In this document: positions 24,604 to 32,849 of the stretch, piece by piece | Layout of the letters: every line of letters starts with the position of its first letter | Position numbering within the stretch: position 1 is the first letter of the stretch | Source: Scleromatobacter sp964418745 | GTDB lineage: Bacteria > Pseudomonadota > Gammaproteobacteria > Burkholderiales > Burkholderiaceae_C | Direction of reading: 5' to 3' | DNA: 64,000 bases | Assembly: GCA_964418745.1 (NCBI GenBank) | Contig: CAYQMX010000015.1 | Coordinates: 104,837-168,836, forward strand | The notes under the pieces: generated by a model | Databases searched by the model: none | What the model saw: only the letters and a program-made list of their open reading frames with translations | Told to the model about the DNA's origin: nothing | Position numbers and translations under genes: made by a program

Positions 24604-27468
24604 TCAGGCCACGCTGCGCACTTCGCCGGTCCCGAACAGGTTGCTGGTGCAGCGCCCGCAGATCGTCGGATGCGCGGCGTCGGCGCCGACGTCGGTGCGC
24701 CAGTGCCAGCAGCGCTCGCACTTCTTGGCGGTCGATGGCGTCACGGTGACGGCGAGCTCGTCGCCCGGCACCACCGTCACGGCCGAGGTGATGGTGACGA
24801 ACTTCAGGTCCTCGCCGAGCGAGGCCAGCAGCGCGCGATCCTCGGCGTTGGCCGCGATCACCAGCTCGGCCTGCAGCGACGAACCGACGCCGCCGGCCTT
24901 GCGCACCTCCTCGATGGCCTTGTTGGCCGCCTCGCGGATGGCGTGCACCCGGTCCCACTTGGCCAGCAGCGCGGCGTCGCCCGATTCGAGGTGCCAGAAG
25001 GTCTCGGTGAAGATCGAGAACGACGCGCCCGGCGCGAACACCGGGAACGCCTCCTCGGCCGTGAAGCTGAGCATCGGGGCCATCCAGCGCAGCATCGCGT
25101 GCGTGATGTGCCACAGCGCGGTCTGCGCCGAGCGCCGCGCGAACGACTTCGGCGCGGTGGTGTACAGGCGATCCTTGAGCACGTCGAGATAGAACGCGCC
25201 CAGGTCCTCCGAACAGTAGATCTGCAGCTTGGAGACCACCGGGTGGAACTCGTAGACCTGGAAGTGGGCCAGGATGTCGGCCTGCAGCTGCGCGGCGCGC
25301 GCCAGCGCGTAGCGGTCGATCTCCAGCAGGTCGGCCAGCGGCACGGCGTCGGCCACCGGGTCGAAGTCGCTGGTGTTGGCGAGCAGGAAGCGCAGCGTGT
25401 TGCGGATGCGGCGGTAGGAGTCGACCACGCGGGCGAGGATCTTGTCGTCGCCGGCGATGTCGCCTGAATAGTCGGACGCGGCCACCCACAGGCGGATGAT
25501 CTCGGCCCCCAGCTTGGCGCTGGTCTCCTGCGGGTCGACGCCGTTCTTGAGCGACTTGCTCATCTTGCGGCCCTGGCTGTCCACCGTGAAGCCGTGCGTG
25601 AGCAGGCCGCGGTAGGGGGCACGGCCGTACAGGGCGCAGGCCAGCAGCAGGGACGAGTGGAACCAGCCGCGGTGCTGGTCGTGGCCTTCCAGGTACAGGT
25701 CGGCTTCGGGGCCGTCCGGATGGAAGCCGGGGTGCTCCGGCGTGCCGGCGTGCGTGCCGCGCAGCACGTGGAAGAACGTGGAGCCGGAGTCGAACCACAC
25801 CTCGAGGATGTCGGTGCTCTTGGTGTAGTCGGGCGCGTCCTTCGGCCCCAGGATCTCCTCGGCCGTCACGCGGCTCCAGGCCTCGATGCCGCCGCGCTCG
25901 ACGATGTCGGCGGCCTGGTCGAGGATCTCCATCGTGCGCGGATGCAGCTCGCCGGAATCCTTGTGAAGGAAGAACGGGATCGGCACGCCCCAGCTGCGCT
26001 GGCGGCTGATGCACCAGTCGGGGCGGCCGGAGATCATGTCGCGCAGGCGCGCCTTGCCGTTCTCCGGATAGAAGTGGGTCTGGTCGATGGCGGCCAGCGC
26101 GAGCTGGCGCAACGTGGCGGGCGCCTTGTCCCGGGTGAACACGCCCTCGCCCTCGTCCATGCGCACGAACCACTGCGCCGCGGCGCGGTAGATCACCGGC
26201 GTCTTGTGGCGCCAGCAGTGCGGGTAGCTGTGGGTGATCTGCGACGTGTCGAACAGGCGGCCGGCGTCGCGCAGCGCGTCGACGATGGCCTGCTGCGCCT
26301 TCCAGATGAACTGGCCGCCGAACAGCGGCAGCTCGGGCGCGTAGACGCCGGAGCCCTGCACCGGGTTGAGGATGTCGTCGATCTTCATGCCGTGGCTGAC
26401 GCACGAGTTGAAGTCGTCGACGCCGTAGGCGGGCGAGGAATGGACGATGCCGGTGCCGTCGTCGGCGGTGGCGTAGTCGGCGAGGTAGATCGGCGCCAGG
26501 CGGTCGTAGCCGGCGTCCACTTCCGCGAACGGATGGCGGAAGCGGATCTCGTCGAGCGACTGGCCCAGCGTCGTCGCGACGACGGTTCCGGCCAGGCCGT
26601 AGCGCGCCAGGCACTTGTCGACCAGCGCGGAGGCCAGCAGCAGCAGGCCGCGCTCGGTGTCGACCAGGCTGTATTCGAGCTGCGGGTTCAGGTTGAGCGC
26701 CTGGTTGGCGGGGATCGTCCACGGCGTGGTCGTCCAGATCACCACGAATGCGTCCTTGGCCAACGACGGCAGGCCGAAGGCGGCCGCGAGCTTCGCGGGC
26801 TCGGCGCACTTGAAGCCGACGTCGATCGTGAAGCTCTTCTTGTCCGCGTACTCGATCTCGAACTCGGCCAGCGAGGAGCCGCAGTCGAAGCACCAGTACA
26901 CCGGCTTCAGGCCCCGGTAGACGAAGCCGCGCTCGATCACGCGCTTGAACGCGCGCAGCTCGCCGGCCTCGTTGGCGAAGTCCATCGTCCTGTACGGATG
27001 CTCCCAGTCGCCGAGCACGCCCAGGCGCTTGAAGTCGACCATCTGCTGGCCGATCTGCGCCGTGGCGTAGGCGCGGCTCTTGGCCTGCATGTCGTCGCGG
27101 CTGAGCTTGCGGCCGAACTCCTTCTCGATCGCGTTCTCGATCGGCAGGCCGTGGCAGTCCCAGCCCGGCGCGTACTGCGCGTCGAAGCCCATCAGCTGGC
27201 GGGTCTTGACGATCATGTCCTTCAGGACCTTGTTGACCGCGTGGCCCATGTGGATCTGGCCGTTGGCGTACGGCGGCCCGTCGTGCAGCACGAACAGCGG
27301 CTTGCCGACGCGGGCATCGCGCAGGCGCTTGTACAGGCCGTCCTTGTCCCATTGCTGGACCCAGCCCGGCTCGCGCTTGGGGAGATCCCCGCGCATCGGG
27401 AACGGGGTGTCCGGCAGGTTGAGCGTGGCGCGGTAGTCGGGGGCGGTCTTGTCGGTTTCGGCGGTCAT
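24604..27468 (-). CDS. ileS: Isoleucyl-tRNA synthetase
   Basis: A 954-residue class I aminoacyl-tRNA synthetase that charges tRNA-Ile. In order: the HIGH-type motif GQIHMGHAVNK (about 68-78), the editing (CP1) domain in the middle, the KMSKS motif GRKMSKSLKN (near 620), the anticodon-binding helical domain, and a C-terminal zinc finger (CERCWHWRT and CGRCTSNLF). Length is normal for bacterial IleS (about 940 residues). The start is set by the conserved N-terminal peptide DYRATLNLPDTPFPMRG. It is the central gene of the conserved ribF-ileS-lspA order, here split from both partners by inserted genes. Confidence 0.97.
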   Translation of the reverse strand: MTAETDKTAPDYRATLNLPDTPFPMRGDLPKREPGWVQQWDKDGLYKRLRDARVGKPLFVLHDGPPYANGQIHMGHAVNKVLKDMIVKTRQLMGFDAQYAPGWDCHGLPIENAIEKEFGRKLSRDDMQAKSRAYATAQIGQQMVDFKRLGVLGDWEHPYRTMDFANEAGELRAFKRVIERGFVYRGLKPVYWCFDCGSSLAEFEIEYADKKSFTIDVGFKCAEPAKLAAAFGLPSLAKDAFVVIWTTTPWTIPANQALNLNPQLEYSLVDTERGLLLLASALVDKCLARYGLAGTVVATTLGQSLDEIRFRHPFAEVDAGYDRLAPIYLADYATADDGTGIVHSSPAYGVDDFNSCVSHGMKIDDILNPVQGSGVYAPELPLFGGQFIWKAQQAIVDALRDAGRLFDTSQITHSYPHCWRHKTPVIYRAAAQWFVRMDEGEGVFTRDKAPATLRQLALAAIDQTHFYPENGKARLRDMISGRPDWCISRQRSWGVPIPFFLHKDSGELHPRTMEILDQAADIVERGGIEAWSRVTAEEILGPKDAPDYTKSTDILEVWFDSGSTFFHVLRGTHAGTPEHPGFHPDGPEADLYLEGHDQHRGWFHSSLLLACALYGRAPYRGLLTHGFTVDSQGRKMSKSLKNGVDPQETSAKLGAEIIRLWVAASDYSGDIAGDDKILARVVDSYRRIRNTLRFLLANTSDFDPVADAVPLADLLEIDRYALARAAQLQADILAHFQVYEFHPVVSKLQIYCSEDLGAFYLDVLKDRLYTTAPKSFARRSAQTALWHITHAMLRWMAPMLSFTAEEAFPVFAPGASFSIFTETFWHLESGDAALLAKWDRVHAIREAANKAIEEVRKAGGVGSSLQAELVIAANAEDRALLASLGEDLKFVTITSAVTVVPGDELAVTVTPSTAKKCERCWHWRTDVGADAAHPTICGRCTSNLFGTGEVRSVA

Positions 27469-27698
27469 GGCGGTGGCGCGTCGGCAGGCGGCGCGCGAGA
27501 GGCGGTGCGTGGGGCCGTCGGGTGCGACGGCGGGGGGTGCCGGATGACCACGTCGCAACGGACGCGCGCGGTCGGTGGTGGGCTCAGGCCGAGGCGAGCC
27601 CGCCAATAATTCGGTCGCGCGTGGCCTGGCGCCGCGTGGCGGCGTGCCAGCGGCAGGTGGCGAGACGGAGGCTGGACGGCAGCGACATGGAGCGCATT

Positions 27699-28190
27699 CT
27701 ACCGGCGTGCCGTCCGCCGCGCCGGGGCGGGCGCCTGCGCGGGCGGGCGAGTGACGCGGCGTGCGCGCGGGGTCGCGGGCGCGGGCGCCACCGGCGTCAG
27801 CTCGACGCAGGCCGGATCCAGGCACTGGCCGGTGGCCCAGGTGGCGATCAGGCGTTCGCGCACGGCGTGCAGGTCCTTGCGCTGGGCCTTCAGCGTGGCG
27901 ACCATGTGCTCGATCTCGCCCAGGCGCGCGTCCAGGCGCTGCAGCATGCCCTCGTGCATCTCCTCGGGCGAGAGCTCGCCCTGATCGACGAGGCCGGCGC
28001 GCAGCGTGTCGAGCGTGAAGCCGAGTGCCTGCGCCACCTGGATGTAGCGCAGGCGTTCCACCGTCTCGGGCGGATAGCTGCGATAGCCGTTGGCCGAGCG
28101 CTGCGCCGGCGCCAGCAGGCCGCTCTGCTCGTAGAAGCGGATGGCCGAGGTGGCCAGGCCGGTGGCGGCTGCGAGTTCGCCGATCTTCAT
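27699..28190 (-). CDS. MerR-family transcriptional regulator
   Basis: A 163-residue dimeric activator: winged helix (1-70, MKIGELAAATGLATSAIRFYEQ), a coiled-coil dimerisation helix (about 75-115), then two cysteines (C123 and C128 in QCLDPACVEL) and a basic Pro/Ala-rich tail. MerR proteins untwist promoters with overlong spacers. Exactly such a promoter lies in the divergent gap with the flavin oxidoreductase gene. The cysteine pair could sense a metal, thiol or electrophile; it does not match the four-Cys cluster of SoxR. The start is placed at the canonical MKIGEL. Confidence 0.9.
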   Translation of the reverse strand: MKIGELAAATGLATSAIRFYEQSGLLAPAQRSANGYRSYPPETVERLRYIQVAQALGFTLDTLRAGLVDQGELSPEEMHEGMLQRLDARLGEIEHMVATLKAQRKDLHAVRERLIATWATGQCLDPACVELTPVAPAPATPRARRVTRPPAQAPAPARRTARR

Positions 28191-28208
28191 GGGGCGCTCC
28201 AAAAGGGC

Positions 28209-28239
28209 TTGACCTTCAAGTCGGCTTGAATCCTAGCAT
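28209..28239 (+). promoter_or_regulatory. MerR-type promoter/operator
   Basis: TTGACC (28209-28214) and TAGCAT (28234-28239) are spaced by 19 bp, the overlong spacing that MerR activators correct. The spacer holds a perfect inverted repeat TTCAAG-tcgg-CTTGAA (28215-28230). It reads toward the flavin oxidoreductase gene, starting at 28276. Confidence 0.75.
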
Positions 28240-28275
28240 TGCGACACTTCGCAGTCTTCCCAGGCCTCTCGCACC

Positions 28276-29517
28276 ATGAAATCCCCCGCTTCCCTCCCGC
28301 TGTCCACCCCGCTGCAGCTGCCCAATGGCGTCGTCATCCCCAACCGCATGGCCAAGGCCGCGATGGAGGAGAACATGGCCGACCCGGGCCAGGTGCCCGG
28401 CCCGGCCATCCGCGCCCTGTATGCCGCGTGGGCGGCGGGCGGCGCCGGGTTGATCCTCACCGGCAACGTGATGATCGACGGCCGCGCCATGACCGGCCCT
28501 GGCGGCATCGTGCTGGAACGCGACACGCCGCGCGCGCCGTTCGCCGACTGGGCGCGCGCGGCGCGGGCGCACGGCGCGCAGGTGTGGATGCAGATCAACC
28601 ACCCGGGCCGCCAGGTGTTCGCGGCCATGAAGGGCGAGGCCTGGGCGCCGTCCGCGGTGGCGCTGGACATCGGCAAGCACAGCGCGCTGTTCGCGGCGCC
28701 GCGCGCGATGACCGAGGCCGACATCGCCGAGGTCATCCGGCGCTTCGCCGACACGGCGAAGGCGGCCGAGGAGTCCGGATTCACGGGCGTGCAGATCCAC
28801 GCCGCACACGGCTACCTGATCTCGCAGTTCCTGTCGCCGCTGGCCAATCGCCGCACCGACGCCTGGGGCGGCTCGCTCGCCAACCGCGCGCGCCTGCTGC
28901 TGGAGGCGGTCAGGGCGGTGCGGGCGTCGGTGTCGCCGGGCTTCTGCGTGTCCGTGAAGCTGAACTCGGCCGACTTCCAGCGCGGCGGATTTTCCGAGAC
29001 CGACGCGCGCCAGGTGCTGCTGTGGCTCGACGAGCTGCCGGTGGACCTGGTGGAACTCTCGGGCGGCAGCTACGAGGCCCCGGCCATGCAGGGCCACGGC
29101 GCCGACGGCCGGACGCTGGCGCGCGAGGCCTACTTCCTCGAGTTCGCCAAGGATCTTGCCGCGGTGGCGACCATGCCCGTGATGACCACCGGCGGCATCC
29201 GCCGGCGCGCGGTCGCCGAGCAGGTGCTGGCCAGCGGCGTCGCCATGGTGGGCGTGGCCACCGCGCTGGCCCAGGTGCCGGCGCTGCCGGCGGCCTGGTT
29301 CGCCGGCCGCGACCTCGACGTGCCCGCGCAGGCGGTCGCCTGGAAGGACAAGGGCATGGCCGGACTGGCCGCGATGGCGCTGGTCAAGCGCCGGCTGCGC
29401 GCCGTCGCGGCCGGGCAGGGCACGCCGCGCGCGTACTCGCCGCTGTTCACGCTGGTGGCCGACCAGCTGCGAACGCGCCGCCTGACTGCGCGCTACTGCC
29501 GCTGGATCGGGCGCTGA
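28276..29517 (+). CDS. NADH:flavin oxidoreductase (Old Yellow Enzyme family)
   Basis: A 413-residue FMN-dependent TIM-barrel protein. Family marks: the N-terminal PNGVVIPNRMAKAAMEE, the barrel strand QVWMQINHPGRQVF, the substrate-binding pair and following segment in VQIHAAHGYLISQFLSP, NRRTDAWGGSLANRARL, and a late phosphate-binding GGIRRRAVAEQVLASG. Such enzymes reduce activated C=C bonds, quinones or nitro compounds with NAD(P)H. Its promoter carries a MerR operator shared with the divergent regulator, so induction by an electrophile or oxidant is likely. The stop codon directly abuts that of convergent ribF (TGATCA). Confidence 0.9.
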   Translation: MKSPASLPLSTPLQLPNGVVIPNRMAKAAMEENMADPGQVPGPAIRALYAAWAAGGAGLILTGNVMIDGRAMTGPGGIVLERDTPRAPFADWARAARAHGAQVWMQINHPGRQVFAAMKGEAWAPSAVALDIGKHSALFAAPRAMTEADIAEVIRRFADTAKAAEESGFTGVQIHAAHGYLISQFLSPLANRRTDAWGGSLANRARLLLEAVRAVRASVSPGFCVSVKLNSADFQRGGFSETDARQVLLWLDELPVDLVELSGGSYEAPAMQGHGADGRTLAREAYFLEFAKDLAAVATMPVMTTGGIRRRAVAEQVLASGVAMVGVATALAQVPALPAAWFAGRDLDVPAQAVAWKDKGMAGLAAMALVKRRLRAVAAGQGTPRAYSPLFTLVADQLRTRRLTARYCRWIGR

Positions 29518-30513
29518 TCAGAGCCCGAAGAACGCCTTCGCGTCGACGACATCCGCGGCAATGCCGGCCTGGAGCGCCTCCAGCGAGCCGTAGTTGCGTT
29601 CCTCGTGCAGCCATTTCACGAGCTCCACGCTGATCAGCTTGCCGTACGCTGCCTCGCGCCCCAGCGGCTCGGGCCATGCGAGGCAGTGGGTCTCCAGCAG
29701 CACGCGGCCGGCCTTCTCGATGGTGGGCCGCACGCCCAGGCTGGAGACGGCCGGCAGCGGCTGCGGCGCCAGCCCGTGCACGCGCGAGACGAAGATGCCC
29801 GAGGCCGCGGGGCGCGCCTCGGGCATGCGCAGGTTGAGCGTGCGGAAGCCGTCGCCGGCGCCGCGCCGGGTGGCGCCGAGCTCGCGCCCGAGCTTGCTGC
29901 CGTGGGCCACGCGCCCGCTGATCGAATAGGGGCGCCCCAGCAGCGACGCGACCTTGGCCAGGTCGCCGGTGGCCAGCGCCTCGCGCACCGCCGAACTCGA
30001 CACGCGCAGGCCGTGCACCTCGTAGCTCATCATGCGGGCGACGTCGAAGCCGAACGCGCTGCCGGCGGCGTCGAGCATCGCGTAGTCGCCCGCGCGCTTC
30101 GCGCCGAAGCGGAAGTCGTCGCCCACCAGCACGTAGCGCACGCCCAGCCCCTGGCGCAGCACGTCGGCGATGAAGGCGTCGGGCGACAGCGCGGCCAGCT
30201 GCTCGTCGAAGCGCAGCAGGATCACGTGGTCGATGCCGCAGCGCTCGAGCTCGACCACCTGGTCGCGCAGCGTGGAGATGCGCGCCGGCGCCAGCCCGGG
30301 CTTGCCTGCGCGGCGCGCGAAGTAGTCGCGCGGATGCGGCTCGAACGTGAGCACGCAGGCGGGCACGCCGCGGTGGTTGGCCTCGTTGCGCAGCAGGGCG
30401 AGCATCGCCTGGTGGCCGCGATGGACGCCGTCGAAGTTGCCGATGGTCAACGCCGTGCCGCCTTTCGCGAGGGCGAGGGTGGCGAGCGAGGCGAGGCCGC
30501 GATGGATCTGCAT
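29518..30513 (-). CDS. ribF: Bifunctional riboflavin kinase/FAD synthetase
   Basis: A 331-residue protein that makes FMN from riboflavin and then FAD. The N-terminal FAD-synthetase half has LTIGNFDGVHRGHQAML (about 22-38, with the HxGH-type motif), FEPHPRDYF and VLVGDDFRFGAKRAGD. The C-terminal kinase half (about 190-331) has RPYSISGRVAHGSKLGRELGA, ending in KWLHEERNYGSLEALQ. Length is typical. In relatives it is followed by ileS; here a MerR/flavoenzyme pair separates them. The upstream neighbour is the divergent alpha-amylase. Confidence 0.95.
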   Translation of the reverse strand: MQIHRGLASLATLALAKGGTALTIGNFDGVHRGHQAMLALLRNEANHRGVPACVLTFEPHPRDYFARRAGKPGLAPARISTLRDQVVELERCGIDHVILLRFDEQLAALSPDAFIADVLRQGLGVRYVLVGDDFRFGAKRAGDYAMLDAAGSAFGFDVARMMSYEVHGLRVSSSAVREALATGDLAKVASLLGRPYSISGRVAHGSKLGRELGATRRGAGDGFRTLNLRMPEARPAASGIFVSRVHGLAPQPLPAVSSLGVRPTIEKAGRVLLETHCLAWPEPLGREAAYGKLISVELVKWLHEERNYGSLEALQAGIAADVVDAKAFFGL

Positions 30514-30594
30514 GGGGGGGATTATCGACCGTCGCGCTGCGTGTCCCGGCCGGCGTGGGATCGGCGCGACGTGCCGCGAAGATTGCGGCGCAAC

Positions 30595-30764
30595 GGTATT
30601 GAAACTACATCCATGAAATATTACCTTGATGGGTAGTTGTGTAATTACATTCTGTTGAAGCGGTAAATTATTCAATGTTTTCATTGGTAATTGTCACGCC
30701 GGATACCGCAATCAGGGGAGTCAACCCCCTTGATGATCATCGAGCGAGGTATTAAAACTACTTC
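30595..30764 (+). promoter_or_regulatory. Direct 17-bp repeat upstream of the amylase gene
   Basis: GGTATTRAAACTACWTC occurs at 30595-30611 and again at 30748-30764, matching at 15 of 17 positions with a 153-bp period. The second copy overlaps the candidate -10 box, as expected for a regulator-binding site. The binding protein is unknown. Confidence 0.4.
30730..30758 (+). promoter_or_regulatory. Candidate sigma-70 promoter for the amylase gene
   Basis: TTGATG (30730-30735), a 17-bp spacer and TAAAAC (30753-30758). Transcription would start near 30765, giving a leader of about 128 nt before ATG 30893. Confidence 0.45.
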
Positions 30765-30892
30765 TAACTCGAGAAAGGATGCGGCCGAGCTCGTCCAGAG
30801 CGCCTGCGGGCGCGCCTCCGGCGCGCGACGACACGACATCACAAGAATTCGGCACCCGGCACCGATCGGGTCGCCCAGCGAGACAAACCACC

Positions 30893-32764
30893 ATGCAAAC
30901 AAGACTCCCCTGCGGGTTGCGCGCCAGCGCGCTCGCGGCCACGCTCGCGCTCGCCTTTTCCGGCGCCGCGCACGCCCTGAATCCGGGCGACACCTCCGTC
31001 CAGATGTTCGAATGGAGCTGGAACGACCTCGCCACCGAATGCACGCAGTTCCTTGGACCCCAGGGCTACGGCGGCATCCAGATCTCCCCGCCCCACGCGG
31101 CCAAGCGCACCGGCAACTGGTGGGACGTCTACCAGCCGGTCAACTACGCCAACCTGACCAGCAAGCTGGGCACGCCGGCGCAGTTGCAGACCATGATCAG
31201 CACCTGCCACGCGGCGGGCGTGCGCGTCTACGCCGATGTCGTGGTCAACCAGATGGCGGGCGATTCCGGCACCGCCACCGACGGCTCGACCTGGAACGCG
31301 GCCACGCTGGCCTACCCGTTCTTCAGCGCCAGCGACTTCCACGCGGCCTGCGACATCCAGCCGGGCGACTACAACTCCGCCGCCGGCCGCTCCAACGTGC
31401 AGACCTGCCGCCTGGTCGGCCTGCCCGACCTGAACTCCGAGAGCAGCTACGTGCGCGGCCAGGTGGCCAACTACCTGAACGCGCTGCTGGCGCTGGGCAT
31501 CGACGGCTTTCGCATCGACGCCGCAAAGCACCAGGCGGCGGCCTCGCTGCAGGCGATCATGAACACGGTCAAGGCGGCCCATCCGACCACCAACCTGGGC
31601 GAACCGATCTGGGTGACCCAGGAGATCGTCCCCGACGGCGAGGTGGTGCGTTCCGACTACTTCCCCATCGGCACGGTCAACGAGTTCCAGTTCACCTACG
31701 CGATGCACGACGCCTGGCGCAACGCCAACGGCGCCAGCCCGTCCACCATCCCCGCCATGATGGGCACCTGGAACAACTGGGGCGGCACCTGGGGCTTCGT
31801 GCAGCCGACCAACGCCACGGTGTTCGTCAACAACTGGGACACCGAGCGCAACGGCAGTTCGCTGGCCGCCAGCAACTACACCGGCTCGGTGACCAACGAC
31901 ACCCAGGGCTCGCACCGCTACGACCTGGCCAACATCTTCATGCTGGCCCAGGGCTACGGCGAGGCGCAGTTGCACTCGGGCTTCCGCTTCACGAACCAGG
32001 ACCAGGATCGCCCCAGCGCCAGCCCGTACACGAACGGCGTCGCGCAGATCAATGTCAACTGGGACTTCATCCACCGCTGGGGCGACATCGCCCCGATGGT
32101 CAAGTTCCGCTCCGCGGCGCACGGCCAGGCACAGCAGAACTGGACGACGGGCAACGCCAACCAGATCGCCTTCGGCCGCGGCAACGTGGGCTTCGTCGCG
32201 CTGAACAACACGACGGCCGCGTGGACGAAGACCTTCTACACGGGACTGCCCGCAGGCACCTACTGCAACATCGTGCACGGCCTGAAGAACGCCGCCGGCA
32301 CGGCGTGCACCAGCGACTCGGTGACCGTGAACTCGAGCGGCAACGCCACGATCACGGTGGCCGCGGACGGCGGCTCGACGGTGCCGGCGGTGGCCATCTA
32401 CACCGGGCAGGCGATCGCCGGGTCGGGCGGCGGCGGCTCGACGTGCGCGGTGACCTTCACGATCGCCAACGCCAACACGACGCCGGGCCAGAACCTGTAC
32501 GTGGTGGGCAACCAGGCGGCGCTGGGCAACTGGACGCCGGCGTCGGGCTACGCGCTGGCCATCCAGGGCGCGGGGGCCAACGTGCCGTGGACGGGCACCG
32601 TCGCGGTGCCGGCGAGCACCGCGATCCAGTACAAGTACGTGAAGTGGAACGGGTCGACGGCGGTGTGGGAGAGCAACCAGGCGACGACCAGCGGCAACCG
32701 GGAATTCACGTCGTGCGCGGCGGGGGCCTCGGTGGCGCGCAATGATGGAAGCTTCAAGAACTGA
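30893..32764 (+). CDS. Secreted alpha-amylase (GH13) with C-terminal CBM20
   Basis: A 623-residue exported enzyme that hydrolyses alpha-1,4 links in starch. Signal peptide 1-28 (SGAAHA); GH13 barrel about 30-420 with nucleophile D209 (GFRIDAAKH), acid/base E244 (WVTQEIV) and stabiliser D316 (NNWDTER); an all-beta domain C (about 430-515); a Gly-rich linker (AGSGGGGS); and a CBM20 starch-binding domain (about 525-623, VVGNQAALGNW and KYVKWNG). Region I reads VVVNQM, with Gln120 where the subsite -1 His usually stands, and region IV reads NNWD rather than DNHD. It resembles the animal/actinobacterial-type amylases (GH13_32/24). It is monocistronic. Confidence 0.92.
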   Translation: MQTRLPCGLRASALAATLALAFSGAAHALNPGDTSVQMFEWSWNDLATECTQFLGPQGYGGIQISPPHAAKRTGNWWDVYQPVNYANLTSKLGTPAQLQTMISTCHAAGVRVYADVVVNQMAGDSGTATDGSTWNAATLAYPFFSASDFHAACDIQPGDYNSAAGRSNVQTCRLVGLPDLNSESSYVRGQVANYLNALLALGIDGFRIDAAKHQAAASLQAIMNTVKAAHPTTNLGEPIWVTQEIVPDGEVVRSDYFPIGTVNEFQFTYAMHDAWRNANGASPSTIPAMMGTWNNWGGTWGFVQPTNATVFVNNWDTERNGSSLAASNYTGSVTNDTQGSHRYDLANIFMLAQGYGEAQLHSGFRFTNQDQDRPSASPYTNGVAQINVNWDFIHRWGDIAPMVKFRSAAHGQAQQNWTTGNANQIAFGRGNVGFVALNNTTAAWTKTFYTGLPAGTYCNIVHGLKNAAGTACTSDSVTVNSSGNATITVAADGGSTVPAVAIYTGQAIAGSGGGGSTCAVTFTIANANTTPGQNLYVVGNQAALGNWTPASGYALAIQGAGANVPWTGTVAVPASTAIQYKYVKWNGSTAVWESNQATTSGNREFTSCAAGASVARNDGSFKN

Positions 32765-32849
32765 CGCCTGAAGGCCCTCGTTGGGTATTGTCAGGCGGGC
32801 CGGCGGGCCCTTGCTCGCTGGCCTTCCTCGTTTCGGCGCCGTCGCAGCC

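Larger units (their letters stand above)
30514..30892. other. AT-rich divergent control region of ribF and the alpha-amylase gene
   Basis: A 379-bp gap. Bases 30595-30780 are far richer in A/T than the rest of the window and include a perfect palindrome GTAATTAC (30641-30648). A 17-bp motif occurs twice in direct orientation, at 30595-30611 and 30748-30764. The layout suggests a regulated amylase promoter. No small gene was recognised. Confidence 0.55.

Noticed and set aside
25594..27609. A 671-codon plus-strand frame opposite ileS
   Set aside because: It is the antisense shadow of a certain ileS gene and contains no recognisable domain.
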